From NCBI GenBank assembly GCA_031316155.1, contig JALDRB010000019.1:1-45829 (forward strand): a stretch of DNA of 45,829 bases. Direction: 5' to 3'. The notes below the pieces were generated by a model. The model did not search any database. It saw nothing but the letters and a program-made list of their open reading frames with translations, and was not told the DNA's origin. Source of the DNA: Candidatus Scalindua sp. GTDB lineage: Bacteria; Planctomycetota; Brocadiia; Brocadiales; Scalinduaceae. Positions 24,152 to 33,504 of the stretch are shown in pieces. Position numbers and translations under genes: made by a program. Every line of letters starts with the position of its first letter. Within the stretch, counting starts at the first letter, position 1.

Positions 24152-24683
24152 ATTCCGAACACCGCTCTGCTCTTTCGTTTACAACTAAGGAACCTAGGGT
24201 TGTTAGAGTTTTGAGTATCGAGCATTGAGTTAAGAAAAAACTTATATCTCATTGATAGGCAAGCCACTGATTTTACCATTGAGACTATCAAAGGTCTCAT
24301 CTTCAGGTATTTAGTATAATAGTAGTCCCCGTCAGAACTGCTCGTCGCCCGCCCGTGCCGGTACCTGCCCGACTTCGTCATTCAGGCGGGAGGTCAGGGG
24401 CTGGCAACTGGCTTGATGGTTATAACAAACCAGAAATGAGTGCCTCATGGTAGACTGTAATAGTTTATCACATTCAAGGTACAATTGTAAATACCATATA
24501 GCTTTTGTGCACAAGTTTAGGAAGAAGGCATTGTTTGGTAAAATAAAAAGAGGTTTTTAGGGACAACAAGACTGAGAAGGATATTGTATAATTCTTTATG
24601 GTTTCAAGATAAAAGACTTATGGGATAACCCAGTACAATTTTTACCGCGTTGAGACTCTATCAAGGGAGGAGAGATCCGTTAC
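24152..24683. other. Intergenic region with a GC-rich P2-like block
   Basis: Contains 24346-24395, cgcccgcccgtgccggtacc...gacttcgtcattcaggcggg, a palindromic P2-like unit, plus a gagac/gtctc hairpin near 24280. Short frames that cross it have no coding character. No gene was recognised. Confidence 0.5.
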
Positions 24684-24820
24684 ATACTCATCTTATAATG
24701 GTTTTCGGATAAAATCCGAGAAAAAACGGAGCGAGTAAAGTCCTCGGCGCTTTGTCCGGGGATACCTTCACCAAGCTTTGGTTTTTAGAAAAATCTAAAA
24801 CCAAATCGGTTTTAGTATAT
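24684..24820 (+). repeat. Family A element, copy 3
   Basis: ATACTCATCTTATAATGG, TTTTCGGATAAAATCCGAG, GAGCGAGTAAAG, a ctcggcgctttgtccggg hairpin, ACCTTCACCAAGCTTTGG, and AAAACCAAATCGGTTTTAGT ending ATAT. It carries no nested palindrome, so it is a good reference copy. It lies about 90 bases past the stop of the minus-strand octaheme gene, in the same gene-relative orientation as copies 1, 2 and 4. Confidence 0.9.
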
Positions 24821-24911
24821 ATGTATCGGGTTATCCGTAGTCTACTTTTTTAGCAGATTCATTGTATAGTTTATATCACGGAAAATCCTGACAGGAAAAC
24901 TGTTATAATAG

Positions 24912-26564
24912 CTAATCTGCCAGGCAATCAACCTTGTCATTATGAAGACATTCTGACTTTGGAAGGACATCACCCTCTTTCCGGTTTTTTCCCTTGAGTA
25001 AGTCAGTGTATTCCCCCTGACTCCAAAACTTGAATGGCACATGCTTAATGCCCTGGGCTTTCTCTAAAAGCGCCAGTCTCTTAAGCCGTGAAGCTTCTGC
25101 CTTTATGGCTATCAGTTTTCGATTCATCGGTATGGCTCCTCCTCTGCTGTAACTGGTATTTTCCATTGATGAGTGCGCGGCAGCTTTGTACACGTTTGTT
25201 ATCTGATACGTGGCCATCTCAAAAAACAGCCGTTCAATATTGGAGACATTGTAGATACGCGTTTCTCCCTCAGGCAGAAGACTGAAAATGTTATGTCCCT
25301 TCCAGTCAGGCGCTAACCCATCAGGCATGGGATCCAGCACGCCTTCGTTATAAAGATCTATTATAATGTTGTACGCCTCTCTTACCTTTGCGAAATTCAG
25401 ATTAACGATATCATCCATGGCATTGAGCTGATCTCTTGCAAAGTTTGGCGAATGACAGTTGTTGCAAACTTTTATCCATGCATTACGTTTCTTCTCGTGT
25501 TTTGGCGCTCCACGGTCAACTTGTGATGCTCCCATATACGTAAACTCTGTTGAAGCCTCCAGAATATTGTGATTTCCTTCCGGCATATGGCAGAAAGCAC
25601 AGGTCGGGGTTCTGGGAGCCGGTAATTGCCCTTCATAAACAGGTTTTGCCCAATCCTTCAGACTTCTGTTCCAGTTCCATTCGTTCCCTTCCGCCTGATA
25701 GATCCGACCATGGTACGAATCAAGCCATACCTCATAGTCATAATGTTCAAGGCCAAGATGGCAAATTCCGCATGTTTCAGGTTTCCTGGCTTCCACGGCA
25801 GAAAATCTATGTCTTGTATGACAACCGTCGCACCTGTTTTCAGCAATCCCGTGACATTGCGCGCACCCGTACAACTCTTCAGCAGGCGTGTTAATCTGCA
25901 TTGACTGCTCCTCAACCTGCAGATGGAACGAGTGAATATGCGAGCCGGGGCCACCGCTTTTATGCTGGTCAACTTCCAGAGAATGGCATTCAGCACATAC
26001 ATTGTAGTCCGGCATTCTCAGTTTTGTATGGTCTTTGCCATGGCACTTGTCACAGGTCACTTTCATATACAGTTCCATAGACGCAGTCTTTGCCGGTTTC
26101 GAATGCCCACTCCTTTCCCAGTCATTTACAATGCCGGGGGTCTGCACCCTGTGACACATGATGCATTGTTCACCAGTAAATTCGCCTGTGACTTTATCAG
26201 TTGATTGATAATAGTGTCGCGGGTCATACCACCGCACCGCCTGCAGAAAATTGAACAGGTTTTTGAATTTGCCTTCTCCGGGAATCAGCTTTTCCGGCCC
26301 TGTATATCGTGCCGTTAAACCCCAAGTATAAACTTCACCGTTATTATCATCACCCACAGCCTCTCCAAAAATTTTAGACGCTTTTTCCTGGATAGTTGGA
26401 GGTTGGATAGGAAGAGGTTTATCTTTCTCTGTTTTTTCCTGAACAGCGAGAAGCTTGTCTTCTGCAAAAACAGTTAAATTACTGAAAATAAAACAACAAT
26501 TAATTCCGATCAAAGCAGCAATCACTCTTTTACTTGTAGTCTTCAGGGTAAATTTTTGCATCAA
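24912..26564 (-). CDS. Octaheme hydroxylamine-oxidoreductase-like cytochrome c
   Basis: 550 aa. A signal peptide is likely (AALIGINCCFIFSNL, cut near FA-ED at 34-35), so it is exported. Eight CxxCH haems lie at 134, 171, 190, 234, 245, 265, 322 and 367, the HAO spacing. The C-terminal helical region has NVYKAAAHSSMENTSYSRGG with tyrosines (e.g. Y472), but whether one is the heme-P460 cross-link residue, separating oxidative from reductive paralogues, cannot be judged without alignment. Anammox genomes encode about ten such paralogues for hydroxylamine, hydrazine or nitrite chemistry. AAGGAG precedes TTG 26564 and ATG 26561; either may be the start. An outer-membrane-like gene lies upstream on the same strand. 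Confidence 0.93.
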   Translation of the reverse strand: MMQKFTLKTTSKRVIAALIGINCCFIFSNLTVFAEDKLLAVQEKTEKDKPLPIQPPTIQEKASKIFGEAVGDDNNGEVYTWGLTARYTGPEKLIPGEGKFKNLFNFLQAVRWYDPRHYYQSTDKVTGEFTGEQCIMCHRVQTPGIVNDWERSGHSKPAKTASMELYMKVTCDKCHGKDHTKLRMPDYNVCAECHSLEVDQHKSGGPGSHIHSFHLQVEEQSMQINTPAEELYGCAQCHGIAENRCDGCHTRHRFSAVEARKPETCGICHLGLEHYDYEVWLDSYHGRIYQAEGNEWNWNRSLKDWAKPVYEGQLPAPRTPTCAFCHMPEGNHNILEASTEFTYMGASQVDRGAPKHEKKRNAWIKVCNNCHSPNFARDQLNAMDDIVNLNFAKVREAYNIIIDLYNEGVLDPMPDGLAPDWKGHNIFSLLPEGETRIYNVSNIERLFFEMATYQITNVYKAAAHSSMENTSYSRGGAIPMNRKLIAIKAEASRLKRLALLEKAQGIKHVPFKFWSQGEYTDLLKGKNRKEGDVLPKSECLHNDKVDCLAD

Positions 26565-26632
26565 TTTTGACTCCTTTCCAGAAAAATTTTGTCTTTATCT
26601 GTCCATGAAAAAACAATGTTTCTCTTTCACCT

Positions 26633-26666
26633 TTGAAGAGAATTTTTTACAAAAAAACCTCTTCAA
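26633..26666 (-). promoter_or_regulatory. Leader hairpin upstream of the octaheme gene
   Basis: TTGAAGAG / CTCTTCAA arms enclose T7 and A6 runs that also pair, giving an imperfect hairpin of about 15 bp, 70 bases upstream of the start codon. It may be a leader structure or the terminator of an upstream transcript. No promoter pair was identified with confidence. Confidence 0.4.
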
Positions 26667-26837
26667 TACAACTGTATGGTCAATTCCCCCTTTATATATA
26701 GCCTTTTTATGCTTAAAATAAAATTAAAAAAATATCCCTGAATAATTGAGACTTGAAATTGATTTCCGTCTCCGCAGAAAAAAAATATTGCTTTCATAAT
26801 TGATGGAAACTAAATCTTTTTGAAATTTTCTGATTTA

Positions 26838-26873
26838 TATGCAGGAATGAGGAGATCTCCTCATTCCTGCATA
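26838..26873. repeat. 36-base perfect palindrome
   Basis: TATGCAGGAATGAGGAGA / TCTCCTCATTCCTGCATA with no loop and no mismatch. It lies 40 bases past the stop of the frameshifted outer-membrane gene and 270 bases before the octaheme start. There is no T-run on either strand, so it is not a standard terminator; it could be an mRNA 3' stabiliser or a dyad binding site. The rest of the 350-base gap (26565-26914) is AT-rich. Confidence 0.7.
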
Positions 26874-26914
26874 CTGAAAACAAGCCATATTTCGGCACCT
26901 TTTCCCGGGGCAGA

Positions 26915-27785
26915 CTAGAAGTTATACCCTATACTGAACAGAACACTATAATCCGTCTCCTGATGATCCCTGCCAAGATTCTGGAGAACAGGCACGAAAA
27001 CAGAAGCGGATGTATTTAAACCTTTTGTAATACTGCTGGACAATCCGGGTGAAAAGAATACCGTTGTCCCCCCCGAGTCACTTACCCTTTTAGAATCTTC
27101 GTGATCTTTCTCCGCAAATAGTGCATTGACGCCTGCCAATAATTGTATTCCCGGATAGATCCCACGCTCCTTAACCGTATATGCCCCCTGTACATTATAG
27201 CCAGTCTATCGATCCGGTTCCCGGTTGTTCTTCAGTTTCAAACCTGTTTCCAACCTTGTCTCGCTGGTCTGTCTCTCCTGTAGGAGTCTTAACGCCAAAT
27301 ATGGCAGTTGCTCCAAAGAGTTTATTATAAAAGCGATATTTCCCAAACGTAATTATATCTCCCATGCCTTCTGATCTCTCCCTCTGGCCAAGAAAATCAT
27401 GCTCTTCCACCTGTCTCATGCGCCTTTCCACATATGGGATCTGAAGGGTAACAGATAATTTATCAGTAACACCGTATCCGATAATGGCATTATAAATTTT
27501 ATCTTTTATTCTTGAGTGTGAGTCGCGGCCCTCTTCATGCAGCTCATGGGCTTTCTCCGGATCGTTATTTTTCCAGTCCTGATACTCAAAGAGAAAGCCA
27601 AGCGATAACCTGTTCTTGCCCACGATTTCGGGTGAAGAAATCGATTGCCCCCTTAAGGCTCCCTGACTGCCTCCAAAACCTCCGATTCCGCATATGTCAC
27701 ACGCAAGTAAGAGATTTTGACTTGAAAAGATAATGCAATAAAAGAACAGAAATGGAAATATCCATTTATTCTGTTTTTGTAACAT
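26915..27785 (-). pseudogene. Outer-membrane β-barrel-like (transporter-type) protein, frameshifted
   Basis: The start at 27785 (MLQKQNKWIFPFLFFYC) is chosen for AAGGAG at 7 bases. The signal peptide ends LLLACDICG, possibly a lipobox. β-strand text follows: NRLSLGFLFEYQDW, YNAIIGYGVTDKLSVTLQIP, GMGDIITFGKYRFY, FGVKTPTGETDQRD. The frame stops at 27195, but the neighbouring frame continues YNVQGAYTVKERGIYPGIQL and reaches FSPGLSSSITKGLNTSASVF ... TDYSVLFSIGYNF at 26915. A one-base indel near 27200 explains it. The terminal aromatic (F) fits a barrel. Restored length is about 290 aa. Its position upstream of the octaheme gene suggests a shared periplasmic or outer-membrane role (inference). Confidence 0.75.
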
Positions 27786-28019
27786 GACTAGCTCCTTTAT
27801 GTTTTGCAAATATTGTTATTGCAATCCACTACCTGCTGAAGATGCATTCCGCTCCTGTCACGGCGGAACTTCTCGTCAACTTTCAGAAAGTAATGTCAAA
27901 ATCGTAGAGATTCCTCCATACCGAAATCAACACGGGTATTTTACACCATTGACACAACTTCTCTTGAAGTGGTCATGATGACTGCAAAAAATTGATTGAT
28001 TAATTATGGATTTATGGGG

Positions 28020-28484
28020 TCAGGCAATTCTGGGAGGTTTGTCAGGTGGTGAGATATGAAATGAATTTGGATAGACGAGTTTCAATTTTTTTAGATAGGC
28101 AAACAGGAAAATATCCGGGATAAATACACTATCACCGGGTAAGGCAATACTACTCGTTCCCACTGCAAACATGTCTGGAATCCCCGCACACGCCAGACTT
28201 TCAATAAATGCAGAAGCAATCTCTCCCGGGTTTTTCTTTAACGCACATTTCATATCATATGTGTCGGGTACCTTAACACAGCAGCAGTGGTTTAAGCAAT
28301 CCGGTTCGGTTTTACATCCGCAAATATGATGTTTACAGGCAAACTCGCCTTTTTCTCCAGTAAATAAAGGCATGAACCTTGGTATGAAGAGATTCACCAT
28401 CAAACAAATCGAGATAACGATGCTGATTACCACTGGCGAAAAAAGATATTTCATTACTTCTGGTATAAATGTCTGGTTAAGCAT
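28020..28484 (-). CDS. Hypothetical membrane-anchored Cys-rich protein
   Basis: 154 aa. One N-terminal membrane segment (SPVVISIVISICLMVNLFIP, about 16-35), then a Cys/His cluster CKHHICGCKTEPDCLNHCCC (about 50-69) with eight Cys/His candidates for metal binding, a further Cys at 80 and 99, and a hydrophobic C-terminal half. I do not recognise the family. A metal- or haem-related role is conceivable given the neighbouring cytochrome and arsenic genes; this is speculation. No operon partner. Confidence 0.6.
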   Translation of the reverse strand: MLNQTFIPEVMKYLFSPVVISIVISICLMVNLFIPRFMPLFTGEKGEFACKHHICGCKTEPDCLNHCCCVKVPDTYDMKCALKKNPGEIASAFIESLACAGIPDMFAVGTSSIALPGDSVFIPDIFLFAYLKKLKLVYPNSFHISPPDKPPRIA

Positions 28485-28633
28485 TGATTACGATAAAGCA
28501 GGTAAGTATTTGCTGAAATATAAAAACCTGTTTATCAAAAGTCAAATAATATTGAGGATCTTTTGTGGTGATGGTAACGTTGGGGGAGGGGTACAAATGA
28601 TAGTAACGAGCTGGAAATTACCTGCGTAAGTGT

Positions 28634-28966
28634 ATGCCTCTTCTCTCTCTGAAATACGATATTGATTCAGGAAACGAACCGGTACGAAAATGGCTTAAAA
28701 GTTTGGGAGCTGCAGACCGCAAGATTATCGGAGACGATTTACAAACCCTTGAATACGGCTGGCCTATCGGTATGCCTTTATACCGCTCATTCAGCTCTCA
28801 CAAGGGTCTTTGGGAACTGCGGATTAATCTAACACAGGGCAGGATTGCAAGGATTCTTTTCTGTGTAAAAAATGACCGTTTAATAATGCTGCACGGCTTC
28901 ATTAAAAAAACACAGAAAACACCCACACAAGACCTTGCGATTGCCGTTAAGCGCATGAAAGGATAA
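28634..28966 (+). CDS. HigB/Gp49-like RelE-superfamily toxin
   Basis: 110 aa. NEPVRKWLKSLGAADRKIIG, DDLQTLEYGWPIGMPLYRSF, LWELRINLTQGRIARILFCV and IMLHGFIKKTQKTPTQDLAI match the phage-derived Gp49-like HigB family, with the usual WELR and HGFxKK motifs. These toxins cut mRNA on the ribosome. The antitoxin gene follows after 5 bases, the toxin-first order typical for HigBA. Confidence 0.85.
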   Translation: MPLLSLKYDIDSGNEPVRKWLKSLGAADRKIIGDDLQTLEYGWPIGMPLYRSFSSHKGLWELRINLTQGRIARILFCVKNDRLIMLHGFIKKTQKTPTQDLAIAVKRMKG

Positions 28967-28971
28967 AAACA

Positions 28972-29256
28972 ATGGTAAAGGAAAAAAATATTTGTTCAAC
29001 TCTGGAAAGCTTTCTTAAAGAAGAAGGTCGTTACGAAGATGCACAGGCAACAGCTATTAAACGCGTGATTGCCTTTCAGCTTGAAAAGATCATGAAAGAA
29101 CAAAATATCAGTAAATCAGAAATGGCGCGGCGCATGAAAACGAGCCGTGCATATCTTGATCGCCTGCTCGATCCAGAAAATGACAAAATTCAGCTCAATA
29201 CGCTCTACAAGGCTGCTGCCGCCGTTGGCAAAGAACTCCATGTCGAGCTTGTTTAA
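28972..29256 (+). CDS. HigA-like XRE-family antitoxin
   Basis: 94 aa. The helix-turn-helix is MKEQNISKSEMARRMKTSRA then YLDRLLDPEN, followed by TLYKAAAAVGKELHVELV, the standard Xre/HigA end. It neutralises HigB and represses the operon. The operator would be upstream of 28634, where the sequence is AT-rich with no evident dyad. Confidence 0.85.
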   Translation: MVKEKNICSTLESFLKEEGRYEDAQATAIKRVIAFQLEKIMKEQNISKSEMARRMKTSRAYLDRLLDPENDKIQLNTLYKAAAAVGKELHVELV

Positions 29257-29265
29257 GGACAAATA

Positions 29266-29667
29266 TACTTTAGGAACCTCTGAAAAACATATACGAAAGA
29301 ATGCAAGGCGTATACGCATGATTACATCATTTAGAATATTTGATGCTTTCAGGTAATTCGAGGGATATTTTATTTCTTCAGAATTCCCCTCAAAGCGAAT
29401 TTTTACAGATGGAGACGAATGATACCTGATAAAGATAGGTAAGGCTGTGAGGGGAACCACAGAAGTAGGTAAAACCTCTTCACCGAGAAGTGCATTTAAA
29501 AAGGTACTTTTTCTTCTTTTAAATTGTCCAAGGACAGCAAGATTAAAGTAGCCATGAGTTAGACGCTCTTTCAGATGTTCAAGCATTTGTCTTTCTTTAA
29601 TATATTCTTCCCCTAAATGGAAGATAGACAAGATAAATCCTGACAAATATGACATCATTGGCGGCAT
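29266..29667 (-). pseudogene. Dynamin-family GTPase fragment
   Basis: The minus strand encodes LKERLTHGYFNLAVLGQFKR, then RKSTFLNALLGEEVLPTSVV and PLTALPIFIRYHSSPSVKIR: the P-loop and switch I of bacterial dynamin-like proteins (usually 550-1200 aa). The P-loop reads KRRKST instead of KRGKST, so a key glycine is lost. After about 110 residues the similarity ends and the frame runs antisense through higA. The rest of the GTPase is missing, so this is a remnant, perhaps cut by arrival of the HigBA pair. Confidence 0.7.
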
Positions 29668-29823
29668 AATTTGTCTTGTTGGTGTATCTGTAATTATGTA
29701 TTGGCCAAGAAATACCTAGCTGAATCTTTAGCCTTTTAATTTGATCATGTTTCTTCTTCTCCGCCGGTTTTGTTTTCCTGATGTCTCCCATGATCTTTTC
29801 CGCCGTTAATATTTTTGACAATA

Positions 29824-30066
29824 CTATACTATCAGCTTTTTTATCTCTTCTGGTGGCGGAACAGTGCCCGCCACTCCTGCAATTTTTACCTTGCCATCAA
29901 CAGCCAGGGCGGGCGTCAGCATTACGCCAAATTTTATTATCTCATTAATGTCCGTTATCTTTTCGATTTCGTATTCAATACCCAGTTCTTTTGCTGCTTT
30001 TTCCGTGTTCTCGGTAAGCTTCTTACAGTTTTCACATCCGGTACCCAGTATTTGAAACTTCTTCAT
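29824..30066 (-). CDS. Thioredoxin-like redox-active disulfide protein (CxxC)
   Basis: 80 aa. MKKFQILGTGCENCKKLTEN has the CENC active site. The fold continues KELGIEYEIEKITDINEIIK, FGVMLTPALAVDGKVKIAGV (cis-Pro) and GTVPPPEEIKKLI. This is the small-thioredoxin family (TM0996/MTH895 type). It lies directly downstream of the ArsP-like permease, overlapping its end by 35 bases, a common pair in arsenic clusters. It may reduce a thiol or metalloid intermediate (inference). Confidence 0.85.
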   Translation of the reverse strand: MKKFQILGTGCENCKKLTENTEKAAKELGIEYEIEKITDINEIIKFGVMLTPALAVDGKVKIAGVAGTVPPPEEIKKLIV

Positions 30067-31612
30067 AATGGCTCCTCCTGTTAATTATGGGTTTAACGAG
30101 TATTTGTTGTATGGAAAAGAAATTTGCCACAGCATAATGTGGAGACAAACCAATGTTAACTGTTAAAGGCAAAGGTTTATTGGCCATCTCCAATGGTACG
30201 GAATGGCCATGGAGCATAGACAAGGGTATCACCTCTTCCTGTTTTTGGGGTGCTTTAGGTTTCGCCTCTTCCATGAAAGAACCTCCTTCCGGGGAACTAG
30301 TCCCTCCCCAGAACGTGCCAAATAGCATCCCGGCGAATGTGGACATTATGATCACCAGTATGATAAAGACGATCGCCCTGAGACTTCCCATTATTTTCCA
30401 GATAACAATAAGATTGGGCAGCGATAGAGCGGGGCCTGCCAGGAGCAACGCCATAACCGGACCTTTGTGCATACCCAGTTTCATGAGAGCGTGCGTAATG
30501 GGGATCTCGGTCAGTGTCGCAAAGTACCAGAAAGCGCCGATAATACTGGCTGCAAAATTGGACATGATACTATTGTCGCCTACCCATTGCGCCACCTCCT
30601 TTTCCGGCAGTAAAACACTCACAAATCCGACAATGAAGACTCCTCCATAGAGAAGTGGCACCAGCAGCTTGGCGAAGTCCCATGTATTATGCATCCACTG
30701 GTTAACTTCATCACGATTTGACCATCGCCAGGTCATCAAAATAACAATCAATCCCATCATCCCTGCCAGATACCAGCGCACATGATATATCGTCATTACC
30801 CATGTTTGCCGTTCCTTCATTGCGGCTATTCCTATTTTTGGAAGAGTTATCTTGTCGCCTGATTTGGATGAGTCAATATCCTGTTCAAGTTGAAAGCGGA
30901 TCGCATCTTTAGTCTCATTAATGACAACAGCCTTGAATTCCCGGCCGTCAGTAGTTGTTACGACAACATTGCCCGGGTTATACCAATCACTGAATACAAG
31001 AAACAGGATCATGAATGTAATGGGCAAGGCAGTCTTAACTATTGACCTGCTGGCCTTTTCCGGCTCAGGCATCTGCAATGCGGCTTTGGCCTTTGCCCGC
31101 TCACTCTTACGAAATACCAGCGCCATAATCAGTCCAATCACCACGGCAAAAATTATAGCGCCCACAGCTCTACCCATTCCAATGGGGAATCCCAGCACCC
31201 TGGCGCTCAGAAAAATAGCGAGGATATTGATGGCCGGGCCTGAATACAGGAAGGAGGTGGCGGGCCCAATGCCGGCGCCAAGTTTGAAGATACCGGCAAA
31301 CATCGGCAGCACGCTGCACGAACAAACGGCCAGGATACAGCCTGACACGGATGCAACGGCATAGGCAATAACCGGATTAGATTTGGGCCCAAGATAACGC
31401 ATTACGGTGCTCTGCGATAGAAATGTGATAATGGCTCCTGCAATAAACAGTGCGGGCACGACACAAGCTAAAGTATGGTTGCGCGCGTACCACTGTAGCA
31501 ACCGAAACGCCTCCTGGATCGCCTCCTGAATCTTTGGGTTTCCCAAAGGTAAAGTATAAGCTACAACAAAGATGGCAACTAATGCGCCAAATATCTTCCA
31601 TTCTCTATTCAT
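30032..31612 (-). CDS. ArsP/DUF318-like permease
   Basis: 526 aa from the ATG at 31612, preceded by AAGGAGG; a longer frame back to 31714 is only repeat-like DNA. Eight or more membrane segments are visible, with VSGCILAVCSCSVLPMFAGI (adjacent Cys, about 85-105) and the paired half motif GAFWYFATLTEIPITHALMK. These permeases (two DUF318 halves) are linked to export of organoarsenicals and related compounds. An extra soluble loop (about 205-275, FKAVVINETKDAIRFQLEQD) sits between the halves. The last residues overlap the thioredoxin gene and look like read-through, so the true end may have shifted. Confidence 0.85.
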   Translation of the reverse strand: MNREWKIFGALVAIFVVAYTLPLGNPKIQEAIQEAFRLLQWYARNHTLACVVPALFIAGAIITFLSQSTVMRYLGPKSNPVIAYAVASVSGCILAVCSCSVLPMFAGIFKLGAGIGPATSFLYSGPAINILAIFLSARVLGFPIGMGRAVGAIIFAVVIGLIMALVFRKSERAKAKAALQMPEPEKASRSIVKTALPITFMILFLVFSDWYNPGNVVVTTTDGREFKAVVINETKDAIRFQLEQDIDSSKSGDKITLPKIGIAAMKERQTWVMTIYHVRWYLAGMMGLIVILMTWRWSNRDEVNQWMHNTWDFAKLLVPLLYGGVFIVGFVSVLLPEKEVAQWVGDNSIMSNFAASIIGAFWYFATLTEIPITHALMKLGMHKGPVMALLLAGPALSLPNLIVIWKIMGSLRAIVFIILVIIMSTFAGMLFGTFWGGTSSPEGGSFMEEAKPKAPQKQEEVIPLSMLHGHSVPLEMANKPLPLTVNIGLSPHYAVANFFSIQQILVKPIINRRSHYEEVSNTGYRM

Positions 31613-31639
31613 AAGAACCTCCTTTTTTCTAACACAGAC

Positions 31640-31790
31640 GAGCTGGAAATCCCAAATTACAAGCGCCAAATAACAAACAAATCTCAAATACAAATAAGCG
31701 AAATTCAAAATCATTTGTTTCGGTTATTGAAATTTGGATTTTAGAATTTATTTGGTATTTGTTTTCTGGTAATAGTAATTTTAAAATCGC
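31640..31790. repeat. Family C-like AT-rich inverted repeat
   Basis: Left arm GGAAATCCCAAATTACAAGC, AACAAACAAATCTCAAATAC; right arm GAAATTTGGATTTTAGAATT then TATTTGGTATTTG. The arms are loosely complementary. It resembles families at 22193 and 39151 in phrase but has diverged, and lies just upstream of the permease gene. Confidence 0.55.
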
Positions 31791-31812
31791 GCAATTTCGG
31801 TATTATAATATT

Positions 31813-33456
31813 TCACTGTATCTCCGCTTCACTTTGAATCAGTTGAGGAGTTTTACACTGTGGCAATTCCATATTACATTCTTTAAATAAACCACATGTT
31901 TTTTTACAGATCGAAACAAGCAGTAACATTACGGGGACTTCAATCAAGACACCAACTACCGTAGCTAATGCAGCGCCGGAAGAGAGACCAAACAACATAG
32001 TTGCTGTAGCGATTGCAACCTCGAAGTGATTGGAAGCGCCAATCATAGCGGAAGGAGCGGCGTCGTGATACGAGAGTTTCAAGAACCGTGACAAGACAAA
32101 GTATCCCAGGCTGAAAATAAATATTGTCTGGATAAAAAGTGGGATTGAAATCCAGAATATTGTCAGAGGATTGTTTGTTATAATCTCGCCCTTGAAAGAG
32201 AACAGGAGCACTAATGTGGCAAGCAGGGCACCTATACTGACGGGTGTGAGCCAATGCAAAAACTTCTCGTTGAACCACTCCAGACCTTTATATTTGATTA
32301 CCCACTTTCTTGTGAAATAGCCGGTAACCAGGGGCAAGGCTACGTAAATTGCCACAGAAAACAGTATCGTCTGCCACGGTATCGGCATGGCATTTACCCC
32401 TAACAGGAAACCTCCAAGAGGCGCATAGAGCACAAGCATTGTTAAAGAGTTTATGGCTACCATTACCAGGGTAAGCCCGTCATTTCCTTTTGCCAGATAG
32501 CTCCACATCAATACCATTGCCGTGCAGGGAGCAATCCCCAGCAGGATCGCCCCGGAGATATAACTTCTCCACAACTCAACTTCCTGACCTGTCTTAAGGA
32601 TTTCAGTTCCCGGTAAGTATCCTTTAAACAAATACCCCAGGAAAAACCAGGCAATCAGAAACATCGTGAACGGCTTGATAGCCCAATTGATAATCAGGGT
32701 CAAGGCAACAGGCTTTGGCGTCTTTGCCGCGCTTAATACCTTTGTAAAATCAATCTTAACCATGATCGGGTACATCATAAAAAAGAGACATACAGCAATA
32801 GGGATAGATACCTGATATACCGAAAGAGCATCCAGTTTTACGGCAATGTCCGGCGCCATCTTCCCCAGGCCAATCCCTGCTCCAATACAAACCATGACCC
32901 AGAGTGTCAGGTATTTTTCAAATACAGATAATTTTTTCCCTTTGGATTCTTTTATCCGCTTTTCTCTCATATTTTTCGAAATATTATTTCTCCCGATTTT
33001 ATTGAGTTCATTGATCAGTTCCCGGTCGGATAATTCACTCAGAGGCAACTCAAGCATCTTATTGATCCTCTGCTTCAAAGTATGATAGGTGCTTTCAAAA
33101 GCTGCTCTGATTACATCCTCTTTACCTGTCACCAGTGCAGGATCAGCCAACCCCCAATGTACTCTGAGTGTTCTATTCAAATATACAGGACACGCTTCAT
33201 CTGCTGCCTGATCACAAACGGTAATTGCTATATCAATCTGTTTATCTGAAAATGTGTCCAGAGATTTACTGTAAAGCCCTTCTGTTGCAATACCATGATT
33301 TCTAAGTGTTACCAGAGCATTGGGATTGACCTGTCCGGTTGGGCGGGTTCCCGCAGAAAAAGCCTTAATACGCCCTTTTCCCAAATGATTAAAAAGCGCT
33401 TCACCAATAATACTGCGACAAGAATTACCTGTACAAAGGATTAATATGTTAAACAT
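31813..33456 (-). CDS. ArsC-Acr3 fusion: arsenate reductase plus arsenite efflux permease
   Basis: 547 aa from the ATG at 33456 (GAGAGGA 9 bases before); an ATG 8 codons earlier lacks a site. Residues 1-140 are a low-molecular-weight phosphatase-type Ars[10 protein letters not shown] (C8, C13), [11 protein letters not shown] and HWGLADPA. A basic charged linker (about 140-170) follows. Residues 175-530 are Acr3 with about ten membrane segments, the conserved [20 protein letters not shown] and [16 protein letters not shown]. The fused protein would reduce arsenate to arsenite and export it. It is downstream of arsR on the same strand. Confidence 0.92.
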   Translation of the reverse strand: MFNILILCTGNSCRSIIGEALFNHLGKGRIKAFSAGTRPTGQVNPNALVTLRNHGIATEGLYSKSLDTFSDKQIDIAITVCDQAADEACPVYLNRTLRVHWGLADPALVTGKEDVIRAAFESTYHTLKQRINKMLELPLSELSDRELINELNKIGRNNISKNMREKRIKESKGKKLSVFEKYLTLWVMVCIGAGIGLGKMAPDIAVKLDALSVYQVSIPIAVCLFFMMYPIMVKIDFTKVLSAAKTPKPVALTLIINWAIKPFTMFLIAWFFLGYLFKGYLPGTEILKTGQEVELWRSYISGAILLGIAPCTAMVLMWSYLAKGNDGLTLVMVAINSLTMLVLYAPLGGFLLGVNAMPIPWQTILFSVAIYVALPLVTGYFTRKWVIKYKGLEWFNEKFLHWLTPVSIGALLATLVLLFSFKGEIITNNPLTIFWISIPLFIQTIFIFSLGYFVLSRFLKLSYHDAAPSAMIGASNHFEVAIATATMLFGLSSGAALATVVGVLIEVPVMLLLVSICKKTCGLFKECNMELPQCKTPQLIQSEAEIQ

Positions 33457-33504
33457 TATCAATTTCCTCTCTACCCTCAATAATTAAAAAGGCATCACAT
33501 TTTG

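Noticed and set aside
24148..24514. Two short minus-strand frames in the intergenic region
   Set aside because: They cross a GC palindrome block, have no ribosome-binding site and no family pattern.
29597..29821. 74-aa minus-strand frame upstream of the dynamin fragment
   Set aside because: Only its first 35 residues look protein-like (MGDIRKTKPAEKKKHDQIKR); it may be part of the dynamin remnant but cannot be supported as a gene.
31613..31714. 34-residue N-terminal extension of the ArsP-like permease
   Set aside because: It translates AT-rich repeat DNA, and AAGGAGG lies just before ATG 31612.
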